A stretch of 64,000 nucleotides of DNA from Frigidibacter mobilis (GTDB lineage Bacteria; Pseudomonadota; Alphaproteobacteria; Rhodobacterales; Rhodobacteraceae): the NCBI RefSeq assembly GCF_001620265.1, contig NZ_CP012661.1, positions 2,108,001 through 2,172,000 of the forward strand. Reading direction: 5' to 3'. This document shows positions 7,863-16,819 of the stretch, piece by piece. The notes under the pieces are model-generated. The model was not told the DNA's origin. It searched no databases and was given only the letters and a program-made list of their open reading frames with translations. Both the position numbers and the translations under genes were made by a program. How positions within the stretch are numbered: the stretch's first letter is position 1; each line of letters starts with the position of its first letter.

Positions 7863-9260
7863 ATGCCCCTGACCCTGCCCCCCGACCCCATCACCGAACT
7901 CCCCGGCCCCGACCTCGGCGCCGAAATCGTCATCGTCGGTGGCGGATTCGCGGGACTGGCCTGCGCGCTGGAACTGGGGGGCAGCGAGCTGGATGTACTG
8001 CTGATCGACGCGCGCAACCACAACCTGTTCCAGCCGCTGCTCTATCAGGTCGCCACTGCCGCGCTGTCGCCTGCCGATATCTCCGAGCCGATCCGCCGCA
8101 CCCTGGGCCGCCATCGCAACCTACGGGTGCTGCTGGGGCGCGTCACCGGCGCGGACCCTGCCGCGCGCGAGCTGCAGCTGGCCGATGGCCGGCGCGTGGG
8201 CTATGGCCAGCTGGTGCTGGCGGCGGGCTCGGACTACAATTATTTCGGCCATGACGACTGGCGCGCCCATGCCCCCGGCCTGAAGACCGTGCATGAGGCG
8301 CGGCTGATCCGCCAGCGCCTACTGCTGGCCTTCGAGAAGGCCGAGCATCTGCCGGACCCGGACGCACGGCGCGACCTGCTGACGACGGTGATCGTCGGCG
8401 GTGGGCCCACGGGGGTAGAGATGGCGGGCGCGGTGGCAGAGCTTGGCCGCTTCCTGATCGGCCGGGATTTCCGCGGACTTTTCCCCGATGACCTGCGCAT
8501 CCTGCTGGTCGAGGCCGGGCCGCGGATCCTGGCGGGCTTTCCCGAAAAGCTGTCGCGCTATGCGGCCGATGAGCTGCATGAGGACAATGTCGAGATCTGG
8601 ACCGATTGCGCGGTCGAGGCGGTGGGGGACGGTTTTGTCACGGTGGGCGGGCGGCGCATCGCGGCGGGCTGCGTGATCTGGGCGGCGGGGGTGAAGGCGG
8701 TGCCGGTGGCGGGCTGGCTGGGGGCAGAGCCCGGCAAGGGCGGACGGCTGCCGGTGGGGCCGGACCTGGGGGTGACGGGGTATCCCGGGGTCTGGGCGAT
8801 CGGCGATGCCGCGCTGGCACTGGACAAGGACGGCGCGCCGCTGCCGCCGCTGGCGCAGGTTGCGCGCCAGCAGGGCCAGCATCTGGGGTGCGCGCTGCGC
8901 AGGCAGGCGCGCGGCGGGCCGGCGCCGGGGCCATTCCAGTTCCGCAACCGCGGCAATACCGCGGTGATCGGCCGCGGCGCGGCGGTATTCGATTTCGGGC
9001 GCTGGCAGATGAAGGGCAGCGTCGCCTGGTATCTGTGGGCGCTGGTGCATGTCTGGCTGCTGGTGAACTTCGAGAAACGGTTGCTGGTCTCGCTGCAATG
9101 GGCGATGCGCTATGTCACCCGCCAGCGCAGCGCCCGGCTGATCGACGAGACCGCGGATGCCGCCCTGCCTGCCACCACCGACCCCGAGGAAGCCGGGCCG
9201 CCCGAGGGCGGCGCCCGAAATCCACGCGCCGGGGTTAACCCGTGCGCAGGCGCTGAATGA
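7863..9260 (+). CDS. ndh: Type II NADH dehydrogenase (NDH-2, FAD/NAD(P)-binding oxidoreductase)
   Basis: This 465-residue flavoprotein of the NDH-2 family passes electrons from NADH to quinone without pumping protons. The FAD-binding Rossmann motif GGGFAG is at about residues 27-32, and the second nucleotide-binding motif GGGPTGVEMAG is near residue 180. The family segment HNLFQPLLYQVATAALSPADI follows the first fold, and GVWAIGDAA is the second FAD contact. A C-terminal hydrophobic segment (WYLWALVHVWLLVNF) should anchor it to the membrane. The ATG at 7863 was preferred over an in-frame TTG at 7782. It lies directly downstream of the oxidase genes. The last 26 bases overlap the convergent xdhC remnant. 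Confidence 0.9.
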   Translation: MPLTLPPDPITELPGPDLGAEIVIVGGGFAGLACALELGGSELDVLLIDARNHNLFQPLLYQVATAALSPADISEPIRRTLGRHRNLRVLLGRVTGADPAARELQLADGRRVGYGQLVLAAGSDYNYFGHDDWRAHAPGLKTVHEARLIRQRLLLAFEKAEHLPDPDARRDLLTTVIVGGGPTGVEMAGAVAELGRFLIGRDFRGLFPDDLRILLVEAGPRILAGFPEKLSRYAADELHEDNVEIWTDCAVEAVGDGFVTVGGRRIAAGCVIWAAGVKAVPVAGWLGAEPGKGGRLPVGPDLGVTGYPGVWAIGDAALALDKDGAPLPPLAQVARQQGQHLGCALRRQARGGPAPGPFQFRNRGNTAVIGRGAAVFDFGRWQMKGSVAWYLWALVHVWLLVNFEKRLLVSLQWAMRYVTRQRSARLIDETADAALPATTDPEEAGPPEGGARNPRAGVNPCAGAE

Positions 9261-10252
9261 TCTGCCCAAGGATCGACACGGCAATCTCGGCCGGCGTCTG
9301 CGCGCCGATGCGCAGGCCGACGGGCCGTGGATGCGGGCAAGCTCGGCCTCGGCGATGCCCGCGGCCCTCAGCCGCTCCAGCCGCCCGGCATGGGTGCGGG
9401 TGGAGCCGAGGCAGCCGAGGTAGAAGACCGGCGCGGCGAGCGCGGCGAGGATCGCGGGATCGTCGATCTTGGGGTCATGCGTCAGCGTCACCACCGCGGT
9501 GCGGGCATCGGGGCCAGCCGTGCCAGCGCCGCATCGGGCCAGTCGTCAAGGATCACCTCGCCGGGGAAGCGCGCGGCAGAGCCGAAGGCGCTGCGCGGGT
9601 CGATCAGCCGCGGCTCGAACCCCGCGATCCGCGCCATCGGCAGCAGCGCCTGCGCGACATGCACGGCGCCGACGACCAGCAGCCGCAGCGGCGGGTTGTG
9701 CAGGCCGGCGAAGAGGGTGCTGCCGGGGTCCGTCCCCGAACGGTCGCTGCGGAAGCGGTCTGCCAGCGCGCCGGTCGCCTGCGCGGCACTGACCAGCCGC
9801 GAGGCGAGGCTGCCCAGGTCCACCAGAAGCGCCGCCGCCTGCCGCGCCGCCCGCATGGCCACCAGATCGGCCAGCAGCGGTTCGGGCAGGGTCTGCGTGC
9901 CCACCGGCTGCACCAGAACCCGGATCTGGCCGCCGCAGGCAAGGCCCACCGCGAAGGCATCGTCATCGCTGACGCCAAACTGCAGGAGCCGCCCCTGCCC
10001 CGCCGCCAGCGCCGCTTGCGCGGCATGGACCACCGCGCCCTCGACGCAGCCGCCGGACACCGAGCCCATCATCGCGCCGTCGCCCGCCACCACCAGCTGG
10101 CTGCCCGCCGGGCGCGGCGCCGATCCCCAGGTTTCCACCACCGTTGCCAGCGCCGCGCCGCGCCCGGCGCGGTGCCAGGCCAGGGCAAGCTCGGGGAGAC
10201 GGTCTGCCTCGGGGCAGAGCGGCGGGGGCGCGGATATGCGGGGATCGGTCAT
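9235..10252 (-). pseudogene. xdhC: XdhC/CoxI-family protein, frameshifted twice
   Basis: The gene encodes an XdhC/CoxI-family protein; members help insert the molybdenum cofactor into xanthine dehydrogenase or related hydroxylases. The family motif GSVSGGCVEGAVV is near residue 60, and THDPKIDDPAIL and LGSTRTHAGRLERL mark the C-terminal Rossmann part. The frame breaks near 9510 and again near 9322. In each place one extra C on the coding strand, in a run of three or four, restores a normal family sequence, ending in ...QRLRTG at a TAA at 9235. Both breaks are therefore probably sequence errors. No molybdenum hydroxylase gene is in the window. It converges on and slightly overlaps ndh. Confidence 0.8.
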
Positions 10253-10340
10253 GAAGCTCCTCTGCCCGCGACTATGCAAAGGCGCTGCGGGCTTGCCAAT
10301 GGCAAACGCGGGCACGCGGCGCGGGGGGCCGCAGAAACGG

Positions 10341-10455
10341 AAAACGCTGCGGGAGGGAGGCCCGCAGCGCATTTCCCGACCCACGAGGGAGACGTCAGGT
10401 TGGGGCGGTCCGCTGCGGCAGGAGTTTCCGCGTTTCAGGGAGATGCGAACCGATG
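10341..10455 (-). ncRNA. Candidate FNR-controlled small RNA
   Basis: A promoter-to-terminator unit sits in this intergenic region without an ORF. An FNR-type box is centred near 10495.5. A -10-like hexamer GATACT follows at 10468-10463, which predicts a start near 10455 with the box at about -41, the class II activator position. About 85 bases later comes a perfect 9-bp stem (10369-10345, minus strand) with a pyrimidine-rich loop containing CCTCCCTCC, then TTTT. The transcript would be about 115 nt. CU-rich loops able to pair with ribosome-binding sites are known from Rhodobacter small RNAs. The prediction is from sequence only; the same promoter could instead read into xdhC. Confidence 0.4.
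10345..10369 (-). terminator. Rho-independent terminator-like stem-loop
   Basis: A perfect 9-bp stem (CGCTGCGGG pairing with CCCGCAGCG) encloses a 7-base loop. On the minus strand it is followed by TTTT. It would end the small transcript predicted from the FNR-type promoter. It lies about 95 bases upstream of the xdhC start. Confidence 0.55.
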
Positions 10456-10488
10456 TGTCAGAAGTATCGCCGCCGGGCCGGGGCCGAT

Positions 10489-10502
10489 TTGACCCAGATC
10501 AA
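10489..10502. promoter_or_regulatory. FNR/FnrL-type binding site
   Basis: The sequence TTGACCCAGATCAA differs from the FNR consensus TTGAT-N4-ATCAA at one base only. FnrL activates genes under low oxygen in Rhodobacteraceae. No protein start lies near it: the nearest is xdhC, about 237 bases away on the minus strand, with a terminator-like stem in between. Its spacing fits a minus-strand transcript starting near 10455. Confidence 0.6.
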
Positions 10503-10550
10503 ACCGGCGCGGGCGCGGCCTGCGACAAAAGCGCAGCGGCCGGTGTGGCG

Positions 10551-10618
10551 CCGGGGGGCTTTGCGCCCCCCACGCCCTGCGGGCTCCCCCCGCAGGATAT
10601 TTGCGACAAGGCAAAGGG
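10551..10618 (+). repeat. Dispersed intergenic repeat, copy 1
   Basis: A G/C palindromic section (CCGGGGGGCTTTGCGCCCCCC, then GCGGGCTCCCCCCGC) is followed by the core GCAGGATATTTGCGACAAGG and CAAAG. A near-identical core occurs at 41580-41603, and divergent versions at about 63591 and 45097. It looks like a short non-coding repeat family scattered between genes. Confidence 0.6.
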
Positions 10619-10634
10619 GCAGAGAGGAGCGGAA

Positions 10635-10661
10635 AGGGCCGCCCGCGGGGCGGACGGCCCT
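10635..10661 (-). terminator. Terminator after the OmpA-family gene
   Basis: An almost perfect stem (AGGGCCGTCCGC pairing with GCGGGCGGCCCT) lies about 20 bases after the OmpA-family stop and is followed by TTTCC on the minus strand. It fits a Rho-independent terminator. Confidence 0.55.
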
Positions 10662-10679
10662 GTCATGCCAGCGGCGCGG

Positions 10680-12554
10680 TCAGTTGCGGGCGACAGTCTG
10701 CAGCAGGTCGGTGATGCGGCGGACGGAGGCGCGGCGGTTCGCCTGCTCCGCGGCCTGCGTGTTCACCCGCAGGTAGCTTTCGCCATAGCCCTGCACCACC
10801 ATGTTTTCCGGTGGCACGTCGAAATACTCGGTCAGCGCCAGCGCCACCGACTCGGCCCGCCGGTCGGACAGGGCGAGGTTGGAGGCGGCAGAGCCCACCG
10901 CATCGGTATGGCCCTCGATCAGGAATATCTCGCGCGGGTTCTCGCGGATATAGCCCTGGATCAGCCGGCCGACCGTGGCCAGCGAGCGCGCCTGATCGGG
11001 GGTGATCGCGGCAGAGCCGGTGGCAAAGGTGATCGCGTTGACGTCGATCACCGGCACCAGCGAGCGCACCTCGGCGATGTTGCGGACCTGCGACAGGCTG
11101 AAGCGGCGGCCGAAGTCGGATTCGCGGGCCAAGGCGGCGCGCAGGTCGGCTTCGCTGTCGCTTTGCGGCACGAAATACTGTCGCGGCGGCGGCAGCGTAG
11201 CGACATTCACCGGCTCATAGGCGACAGTATCGTCGATCAGCAGGTATTCGCGGCCGTTCGGGTCGATCCGGGTGCGGCGCAGGACGCGCATTTCCGGGCT
11301 GTAGATGGTGACGATGCGCGAGCCATCCTCGCGCACCACCGTGGTGCGGCTGGAGCCGTCGCGGAACTGCTCGGTACGCACGTTGGAACCGGGCTGGCGC
11401 AGCAGCACGTCATCATCCTTGATGACCTCGTACTGCCCGTCCGGGCGCTGGACCACGACGCGGTCGCCCGAGTTCAGCTCCACCCGGCGGTTGTTGGAGA
11501 TGACGGCGCCGACAGCCAGCGCGCCAAGACCCAGCAGCATCACCTTCTCGCGGTCGGACAGGGCGCTGTTCCAGCGGTCGTCCTTCTTTTTGCTGGTGTC
11601 GCTGCGCGCGGACACGGTGTTTTCGAAGTCTTCGGAAGAGGAGCGGGCATTGTCCTCGGTCACGGTCTGTTCCATGACCTCGACATCCTCGCCGGCCTCG
11701 GCATTGCCGTCATTGCCGATCAGCGCCTGCAGAGCGGCGGCAACGGGAGGCTCGCCGGAGGCGGGATCGGGCTGGTCGACCAGCATCTGTTCGGTCGGCT
11801 GGCCATCCTGCACTTCGGCAGCCGGTTTGGGGGGCGATTCGGTCTGGGCATCGCCGTTCAGTGCACGCTCCAGCGCGGCGCCAAGGCCGCCTTCATCGGT
11901 TGCGTCCGCAGCGGGAGCTTCTGTGGGAGGTACTGCGGGTGCCTCGGCGGGAGTATCGGCTTCGGTTCCGGTTTCCGGGGCGGCGTCGTCAGCAGCGGCA
12001 TCGCCGGACTCGGCCTCGAGCGCGCGGCGGAGGGCATCTTCGGTCCCGGCTTCGGCGGCAGGCTCCTCGGCGGGGGGCGCATCAGCAGCCGGCGCCTCGG
12101 CGGGTTCCTGAACCGGAGCCTCCTCGGCCGCCGGCTCCTCGGCCGGCGCTTGCTCGGCGGCGGGGGCATCGCCCTGCAGCGCGCGGTTCAACGCGTCGCC
12201 AAGGCTCTCGCCCTCGGCTGCGGGGATCTCGGGCGCCTGGTCGGGCTGCGGCACTTCCTCGGGGGCGGGGGCCGGGGCTTCATCGGGGACAGGCTGCTGT
12301 TCGGGGGCAGGTTCCGGGATCACCTCGGGTTCGGCGGGAACCTCGGCGGGGGCCTGCTCGGGCTGAGCCTCTGGTTCGGCCTCCTGCGGTTCCTCGCCGG
12401 CGGGGCCCTCGGCGGCACAGGGGGGCGCGGAGCCATCCGCACACAGCAAGGTTACATCCGTCTGGGCGTAGACCGGAACCGGCAGGGCCATCGACAGGCT
12501 GGCCAGCAGTGCCGTGGCGCGGGCCGGCCCCGTTTTCATCTTCTTACTGCGCAT
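10680..12554 (-). CDS. OmpA-family outer-membrane protein with long acidic Pro/Ala region
   Basis: This 624-residue protein starts with a signal peptide ending in PVYA. Residues of about 45-270 are a low-complexity Pro/Glu/Ala region, likely an extended periplasmic or surface stalk. A middle region contains a hydrophobic helix (VMLLGLGALAVGAVI) and a beta-rich part (DGQYEVIKDDDVLLR and similar). The last 140 residues are an OmpA-type peptidoglycan-binding domain with FATGSAAITPDQ, IEGHTDAVGS and NLALSDRRAESVA. The ATG at 12554 has a strong GGAGGAG site; the longer open frame upstream is not needed. Members tether the envelope to peptidoglycan. The internal hydrophobic helix raises the alternative that it is anchored in the inner membrane. 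Confidence 0.85.
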   Translation of the reverse strand: MRSKKMKTGPARATALLASLSMALPVPVYAQTDVTLLCADGSAPPCAAEGPAGEEPQEAEPEAQPEQAPAEVPAEPEVIPEPAPEQQPVPDEAPAPAPEEVPQPDQAPEIPAAEGESLGDALNRALQGDAPAAEQAPAEEPAAEEAPVQEPAEAPAADAPPAEEPAAEAGTEDALRRALEAESGDAAADDAAPETGTEADTPAEAPAVPPTEAPAADATDEGGLGAALERALNGDAQTESPPKPAAEVQDGQPTEQMLVDQPDPASGEPPVAAALQALIGNDGNAEAGEDVEVMEQTVTEDNARSSSEDFENTVSARSDTSKKKDDRWNSALSDREKVMLLGLGALAVGAVISNNRRVELNSGDRVVVQRPDGQYEVIKDDDVLLRQPGSNVRTEQFRDGSSRTTVVREDGSRIVTIYSPEMRVLRRTRIDPNGREYLLIDDTVAYEPVNVATLPPPRQYFVPQSDSEADLRAALARESDFGRRFSLSQVRNIAEVRSLVPVIDVNAITFATGSAAITPDQARSLATVGRLIQGYIRENPREIFLIEGHTDAVGSAASNLALSDRRAESVALALTEYFDVPPENMVVQGYGESYLRVNTQAAEQANRRASVRRITDLLQTVARN

Positions 12555-12673
12555 CACCAAAACTCCTCCGGGACATTCTTCATCCGGTGACAGAACGCGC
12601 GGCAGCTGGCAACTGTTCCGCCTGGGGCCGTCATCACGTCCTTGCGCGGCAGGCGTGATCGTACCGCTGACCG

Positions 12674-14281
12674 TCAGGCCGCGCCGCGCCTGGCATCCTC
12701 CAGGATCAGCGCCGCCGCCTTTTCCGCGATCATGATCGTCGGCGCGTTGGTGTTGCCCGAGGTGATGGTCGGCATCACCGAGGCATCGGCGATGCGCAGC
12801 CGGCCAAGCGCGCGCAGCCGCAACCGCGGGTCGACGACGCTGCCTTCGTCCGCGCCCATCCGGCAGGTGCCGACCGGGTGGAAGATGGTGGTGCCGATCT
12901 CGCCTGCCGCCCGCACCAGATCCTCGCGGGTCCGGTACTGCGCGCCGGGGCGGAACTCCTCGGGGCTGTAGCGCGCAAAGGCGGGCTGCGCCGCGATGTG
13001 CCGCGTCAGCTCCAGCGCGCGCACCGCCACCTCGCGGTCGCCCTCGGTGGAGAGGTAGTTGGGGCGGATCGAGGGGTGGGCGCGCGGGTCGGGCCCGGTC
13101 ACATGCACCGAGCCGCGGCTTTCGGGGCGCAGGTTGCACACGCTTGCGGTCATCGCCGGGAACGGGTGCACCGCCTCGCCGAACTTGTCGAGGCTGACGG
13201 GCTGGACGTGATATTCGAGGTCCGCCGTGGCCTTGTCGGGGCCCGAGCGGGTGAAGATCCCGACCTGGCTGGGCGCCATCGACATCGGGCCGGACCGGCG
13301 CAGCAGGTATTCCATGCCGATGCCGGCCTTGCCGAGCAGGGTCGAGGCCTTCTCGTTCAGCGTCGGCACCCCCGTGACCTTGTAGACCATGCGCAGCTGC
13401 AGATGGTCCTGCAGGTTCTCGCCCACGCCCGGAACCTCGCAGAGGGGCGCGATGCCGGCGGCCTGCAACACCTCGCCGCGGCCGATCCCCGACAGCTCCA
13501 GCAGCTGCGGCGAGCCAATGGCGCCGGCCGAGAGCACCGTCTCGTGCCGGGCGCGGGCGGTCTTGTCGATGCCGGCATGGTGGAAGGCGACGCCGCGCAC
13601 CTCGCCCTCCGCCACGATCAGCCGCGTCGCCTGCGCGCCGGTCAGCACCGTCAGGTTCGGGCGCTTGGCGGCGGGGCGCAGGAAGCCCTTGGCCGTGCTC
13701 CAGCGGATCCCCGAGCGCTGGTTCACATCGAAATAGCCGCCACCCTCATTGTCGCCGGTGTTGAAATCCTCGCTGCGCGGGATGCCGGCCTGCACCGCCG
13801 CCTCGAGGAACGCATCGAGCACCGCCCACCGCACGCGGGCCTTCTCCACCCGCCATTCGCCGCCCGCGCCGTGCAGATCGCTGGCGCCCTTGTAGAAATC
13901 CTCATGGCCGCGGAAGACGGGCAGAACATCGTCCCAGCCCCAGCCGGTGCAGCCGAGCTGGCGCCAATGGTCGTAATCCGCCGCCTGCCCGCGCATGTAG
14001 ATCATGCCGTTGATCGACGAGCAGCCGCCCAGGACCTTGCCGCGCGGATACATTAGGGCACGGCCGTTCAGGCCCGGTTCGGCCTCGGTCTTGAACAGCC
14101 AGTCGGTGCGGGGATTGCCGATGCAGTAGAGATAGCCGACCGGGATGTGGATCCAGTGGTAATTGTCGCGCCCCCCCGCTTCCAGCAGCAGGACCGAGTT
14201 GCGCGGGTCTTCCGACAGGCGGTTGGCAAGCACGCAGCCGGCGCTGCCCGCACCGATGACGATATAGTCGAAATGGTCCAT
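12674..14281 (-). CDS. GMC-family FAD-dependent oxidoreductase (choline-dehydrogenase-like)
   Basis: This 535-residue flavoenzyme has the GMC-family FAD-binding motif [16 protein letters not shown] at residues 10-25, the first GMC signature around [20 protein letters not shown] (79-98), and the second signature [15 protein letters not shown] near 253-267. The C-terminal catalytic region shows HPVGTCRMG and [14 protein letters not shown], typical of choline or alcohol dehydrogenases. It oxidises an alcohol, but the substrate cannot be told from sequence. No betaine genes (betB, betI) lie nearby, so the name choline dehydrogenase should not be taken literally. It follows the SDR gene by about 60 bases on the same strand and may be the last gene of that unit. 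Confidence 0.85.
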   Translation of the reverse strand: MDHFDYIVIGAGSAGCVLANRLSEDPRNSVLLLEAGGRDNYHWIHIPVGYLYCIGNPRTDWLFKTEAEPGLNGRALMYPRGKVLGGCSSINGMIYMRGQAADYDHWRQLGCTGWGWDDVLPVFRGHEDFYKGASDLHGAGGEWRVEKARVRWAVLDAFLEAAVQAGIPRSEDFNTGDNEGGGYFDVNQRSGIRWSTAKGFLRPAAKRPNLTVLTGAQATRLIVAEGEVRGVAFHHAGIDKTARARHETVLSAGAIGSPQLLELSGIGRGEVLQAAGIAPLCEVPGVGENLQDHLQLRMVYKVTGVPTLNEKASTLLGKAGIGMEYLLRRSGPMSMAPSQVGIFTRSGPDKATADLEYHVQPVSLDKFGEAVHPFPAMTASVCNLRPESRGSVHVTGPDPRAHPSIRPNYLSTEGDREVAVRALELTRHIAAQPAFARYSPEEFRPGAQYRTREDLVRAAGEIGTTIFHPVGTCRMGADEGSVVDPRLRLRALGRLRIADASVMPTITSGNTNAPTIMIAEKAAALILEDARRGAA

Positions 14282-14343
14282 TCTTGCTCCTTGCGCCGTC
14301 TCACCGCAGCGCGCTTCTGCCCGGCGGGCCCCGCAACCGGCCG

Positions 14344-15081
14344 CTACAGCTTCAGCCGCTTGAAGACCGGCTCGGGGATGGTGCGGATGATTGCCATCAC
14401 CAGCGCCCAGACCGGGCGCACATAGATCACGTTGCGCTTGCGGATGACGGCAGTCACGACCGCCGCCCCCAGTTCTTCGGGCTGCGCCGTCAGCCTGGCG
14501 GGCAGGTCCATGCCGGCGGTCATCCGCGTGGCAACGAAGCCGGGCTTGACCGTCACCACATGCACGCCGGTCTGTGCCAGCCGGTTGCGCAGGCCCGACA
14601 GGAAGGCGGTAAAGCCGGCCTTGGCCGAGCCATAGACATAGTTGGTCGCCCTGCCCCGATCCCCCGCGACGGAGGAGATGCCGACGATGGTGCCGGACCC
14701 GAGCGCCTCCATCCGGTTGGCGACCAGGCCGAGGATCGCGGCGGGCGCCTCGAAATTGGAGCGCATCACCTGCGCGGCGGCGGCGAAATCGATCTCGCTG
14801 GCCTCCTGCGCGCCCATCATGCCGATGGCGCAGACCACGATGCCGGGCGCGGCGGGCAGGGCGTCGAGAAAGGCGGCGTGGCCGGCAGTGTCCAGCACGT
14901 CGAACTCATGCGTGCTGACCGGGACGGCATGGCGCAGGCCAAGGTCTGTCGCCTCGGGCTGCAGGGCGGCGGCATTGCGGGCGGCAAGCTGCACCGGATG
15001 GCCCTTGGCGGCAAAGGCATGGGCGCAGGCCAGGCCGATGTCGGAGCGTCCGCCAAGGATCAGCACGGGGGGGAGCGTCAT
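14344..15081 (-). CDS. SDR oxidoreductase, DprE2-like
   Basis: This 245-residue short-chain dehydrogenase has the NAD(P) motif GGRSDIGLA near residue 10, the catalytic Ser in [10 protein letters not shown] and a [11 protein letters not shown]yr-Lys motif. It overlaps the DprE1-like gene by ATGA. In mycobacteria DprE2 reduces the 2-keto intermediate made by DprE1, completing conversion of polyprenyl-phosphoryl-ribose to arabinose. Pairing with a DprE1 homologue and with GtrA and UbiA genes supports the same role here, probably on a different polyprenyl carrier. Sequence alone would only say SDR; the specific call rests on context. Confidence 0.75.
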   Translation of the reverse strand: MTLPPVLILGGRSDIGLACAHAFAAKGHPVQLAARNAAALQPEATDLGLRHAVPVSTHEFDVLDTAGHAAFLDALPAAPGIVVCAIGMMGAQEASEIDFAAAAQVMRSNFEAPAAILGLVANRMEALGSGTIVGISSVAGDRGRATNYVYGSAKAGFTAFLSGLRNRLAQTGVHVVTVKPGFVATRMTAGMDLPARLTAQPEELGAAVVTAVIRKRNVIYVRPVWALVMAIIRTIPEPVFKRLKL

Positions 15082-16400
15082 AGGTCAAGCCTTTCGGACA
15101 AAGCGGAGGCGAAGCTGCGGGCACGGCCCTCGGCCGCGCGCATGGCCAGGAAAGCTGGCAACCGCGGATCGGCGCGGTGCAGGGTGGCGGCGGACATGCG
15201 GGCGTCCTTGGCAAGATAGAAGCGCCCGCCGTGGTCGAGCGTGACCGCGTCGAGACGGTCCATGAGCGCCAGGGTCGCGGGCGTCACCGGGAAGTCCAGC
15301 GCCAGCGTGTAGCCCTCCATCGGGAAGGAGAACCGGCTGTCCTGCGCGCCGAAGCGCTTCAGCACCGCCAGGAAGGACCCCTGCCCCGACGCCGCGATCT
15401 CGGCCAGCAGCGCCCGCAGGCCGGGTTCGGAGGCCGCCAGCGGCAGCACGCATTGGAACTGCGCAAAGCCCTTGCGGCCATAGATGCGGTTCCAGTGGCC
15501 GATACCGTCCAGCGGGTAGAAATAGCTGTCCCAATCCACCAGCGAGCGCCCCGCCGCGCGGCGCCCCCTGCGCCAGTAGAGCGCGTTGAACGCGCCGACG
15601 CTGTAGCGGTTCAGCGCGAAGCCCGGCGCGTCGAAGGGCACGGACAGCCGCCGCTTTGGCGGGGTCACGAAGGGGCGCGCCCGGCGGCGGTTGTCCAGAT
15701 CCGCCGGCGCGGCGTGCTCGCCCAGCATCACCAGCGACCGCCCAAGACTGTCGCCGCTGGCAAGGCAGTCGATCCAGGCGACGGAATAGGTGGCATTGCC
15801 TGAGGCCTCGAACAGCGCCATCGCGCGGGCAAGGTCGGGGGCCGGCAAGGTTTCCTGCACGATCCAGCCGCTTTGCACGGGGCGCAGGCGGAGCGCGGCG
15901 CGCAGGATGATGCCGGTCAGCCCCATGCCACCGATTGTATAGCCGAACAGCTCTGCATTCTGGGTCGCCGAGGCGCGCTGCACGACGCCGTCGCCGTCCA
16001 TCACCTCGACCCAATCGACCGAGGCGGCCATCGAGCCGTCCTTGTGGTGGTTCTTGCCATGCACATCGGCGGCGATCATGCCGCCAAGCGTCACGAACTT
16101 GGTGCCGGGGGTGACGAGGGGAAACCAGCCGCGCGGCAGGAAGGCAGCGATGATGTCGGACAGCAGCACCCCCGCTTCGGCCACCAGCTGCCCGGTTGCG
16201 GCGTCGAAGGACAGCATCCGGGAGAAGCCCCGCATGTCCACCGTGCCCTGCGCCGACAGCGCCGCATCGCCGTAAGAGCGACCATTGCCGCGGGCGATCA
16301 GCGCACCTTCCGCCACCAGCGCCTGCAGCTCTGCCTCGGTGCGGGGCCGCGTCACCCGGCAGTCAACCCTCGGGAACCGGCCCCAGCCCGACAGGATCAT
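15078..16400 (-). CDS. FAD-binding oxidase, DprE1-like (polyprenylphosphoryl-ribose 2-epimerase subunit)
   Basis: This 440-residue protein has a PCMH-type FAD domain with RGNGRSYGDAAL near residue 40, TPGTKFVTLGGMIAADVHG and GKNHHKDGSM, all close to DprE1. The C-terminal domain has RFYLAKDARMS, which holds the catalytic-site lysine of DprE1, and ends with [13 protein letters not shown]. The cysteine targeted by benzothiazinones in the mycobacterial enzyme (in its GWNICVDFP segment) aligns with Ala here (GYTLALDFP). DprE1 oxidises the 2-OH of polyprenyl-phosphoryl-ribose. It overlaps both neighbours, so it is in an operon with the DprE2-like SDR and GtrA. Confidence 0.8.
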   Translation of the reverse strand: MILSGWGRFPRVDCRVTRPRTEAELQALVAEGALIARGNGRSYGDAALSAQGTVDMRGFSRMLSFDAATGQLVAEAGVLLSDIIAAFLPRGWFPLVTPGTKFVTLGGMIAADVHGKNHHKDGSMAASVDWVEVMDGDGVVQRASATQNAELFGYTIGGMGLTGIILRAALRLRPVQSGWIVQETLPAPDLARAMALFEASGNATYSVAWIDCLASGDSLGRSLVMLGEHAAPADLDNRRRARPFVTPPKRRLSVPFDAPGFALNRYSVGAFNALYWRRGRRAAGRSLVDWDSYFYPLDGIGHWNRIYGRKGFAQFQCVLPLAASEPGLRALLAEIAASGQGSFLAVLKRFGAQDSRFSFPMEGYTLALDFPVTPATLALMDRLDAVTLDHGGRFYLAKDARMSAATLHRADPRLPAFLAMRAAEGRARSFASALSERLDL

Positions 16401-16819
16401 GCCCGCGCCCCCGCCAATGCGCCGGTGAACACGAAGCGGCGGTCGAGGTGGAACTTCACCACATAGCCGATGGCCAGCCCCAGCACCGCCCCCGCCTCGC
16501 GCGCAAGTTCGGTGCCCCAGATCCGGAAGGCCGCCGTCTCCATCCCCCAGAAGATCGCGGTCGTGACCAGCCCCATCGCGGTGTAGCGCGTGAAGCGCGT
16601 GCCATGCGCCCGCGCGCCGGTGGCGGCATCAAAGAAGATCCAGCGCTTGTCGAGCAGGTATTTCAGCACCAGCCCCGCCGCCGTGCCGGCCAGAACCGCC
16701 AGCACGAAGCCGCGCGCCGATGCGTCCAGCGCCAGCACCGCCCGCTGCGTGGCAAGGTTCGCCACCGTCGCCAGCAGCGCGAAGAGGGCATAGCGCAGGA
16801 TCAGCGACGGCAGGCTCAC
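16397..16819 (-). CDS. GtrA-family membrane protein
   Basis: This 140-residue protein has four transmembrane helices and the GtrA-family segments LRYALFALLATVANL, KYLLDKRWIFFD and GYVVKFHLDRRFVF. GtrA-like proteins are thought to help move polyprenyl-linked sugars across the inner membrane, or to support glycosyltransferases that use them. In Mycobacterium a GtrA homologue sits next to dprE1 and dprE2, as here. It overlaps the DprE1-like gene downstream and the UbiA gene upstream. A role in handling the lipid-linked pentose is inferred. Confidence 0.8.
   Translation of the reverse strand: MSLPSLILRYALFALLATVANLATQRAVLALDASARGFVLAVLAGTAAGLVLKYLLDKRWIFFDAATGARAHGTRFTRYTAMGLVTTAIFWGMETAAFRIWGTELAREAGAVLGLAIGYVVKFHLDRRFVFTGALAGARA

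Noticed and set aside
8319..9494. 391-codon minus-strand frame under ndh
   Set aside because: Only its first part is meaningful (the xdhC C-terminal piece). The rest is the antisense of ndh.
12674..14281. Calling the GMC enzyme a choline dehydrogenase (betA)
   Set aside because: No betaine aldehyde dehydrogenase, BetI or choline transporter lies nearby, and GMC substrates cannot be told by motif alone.
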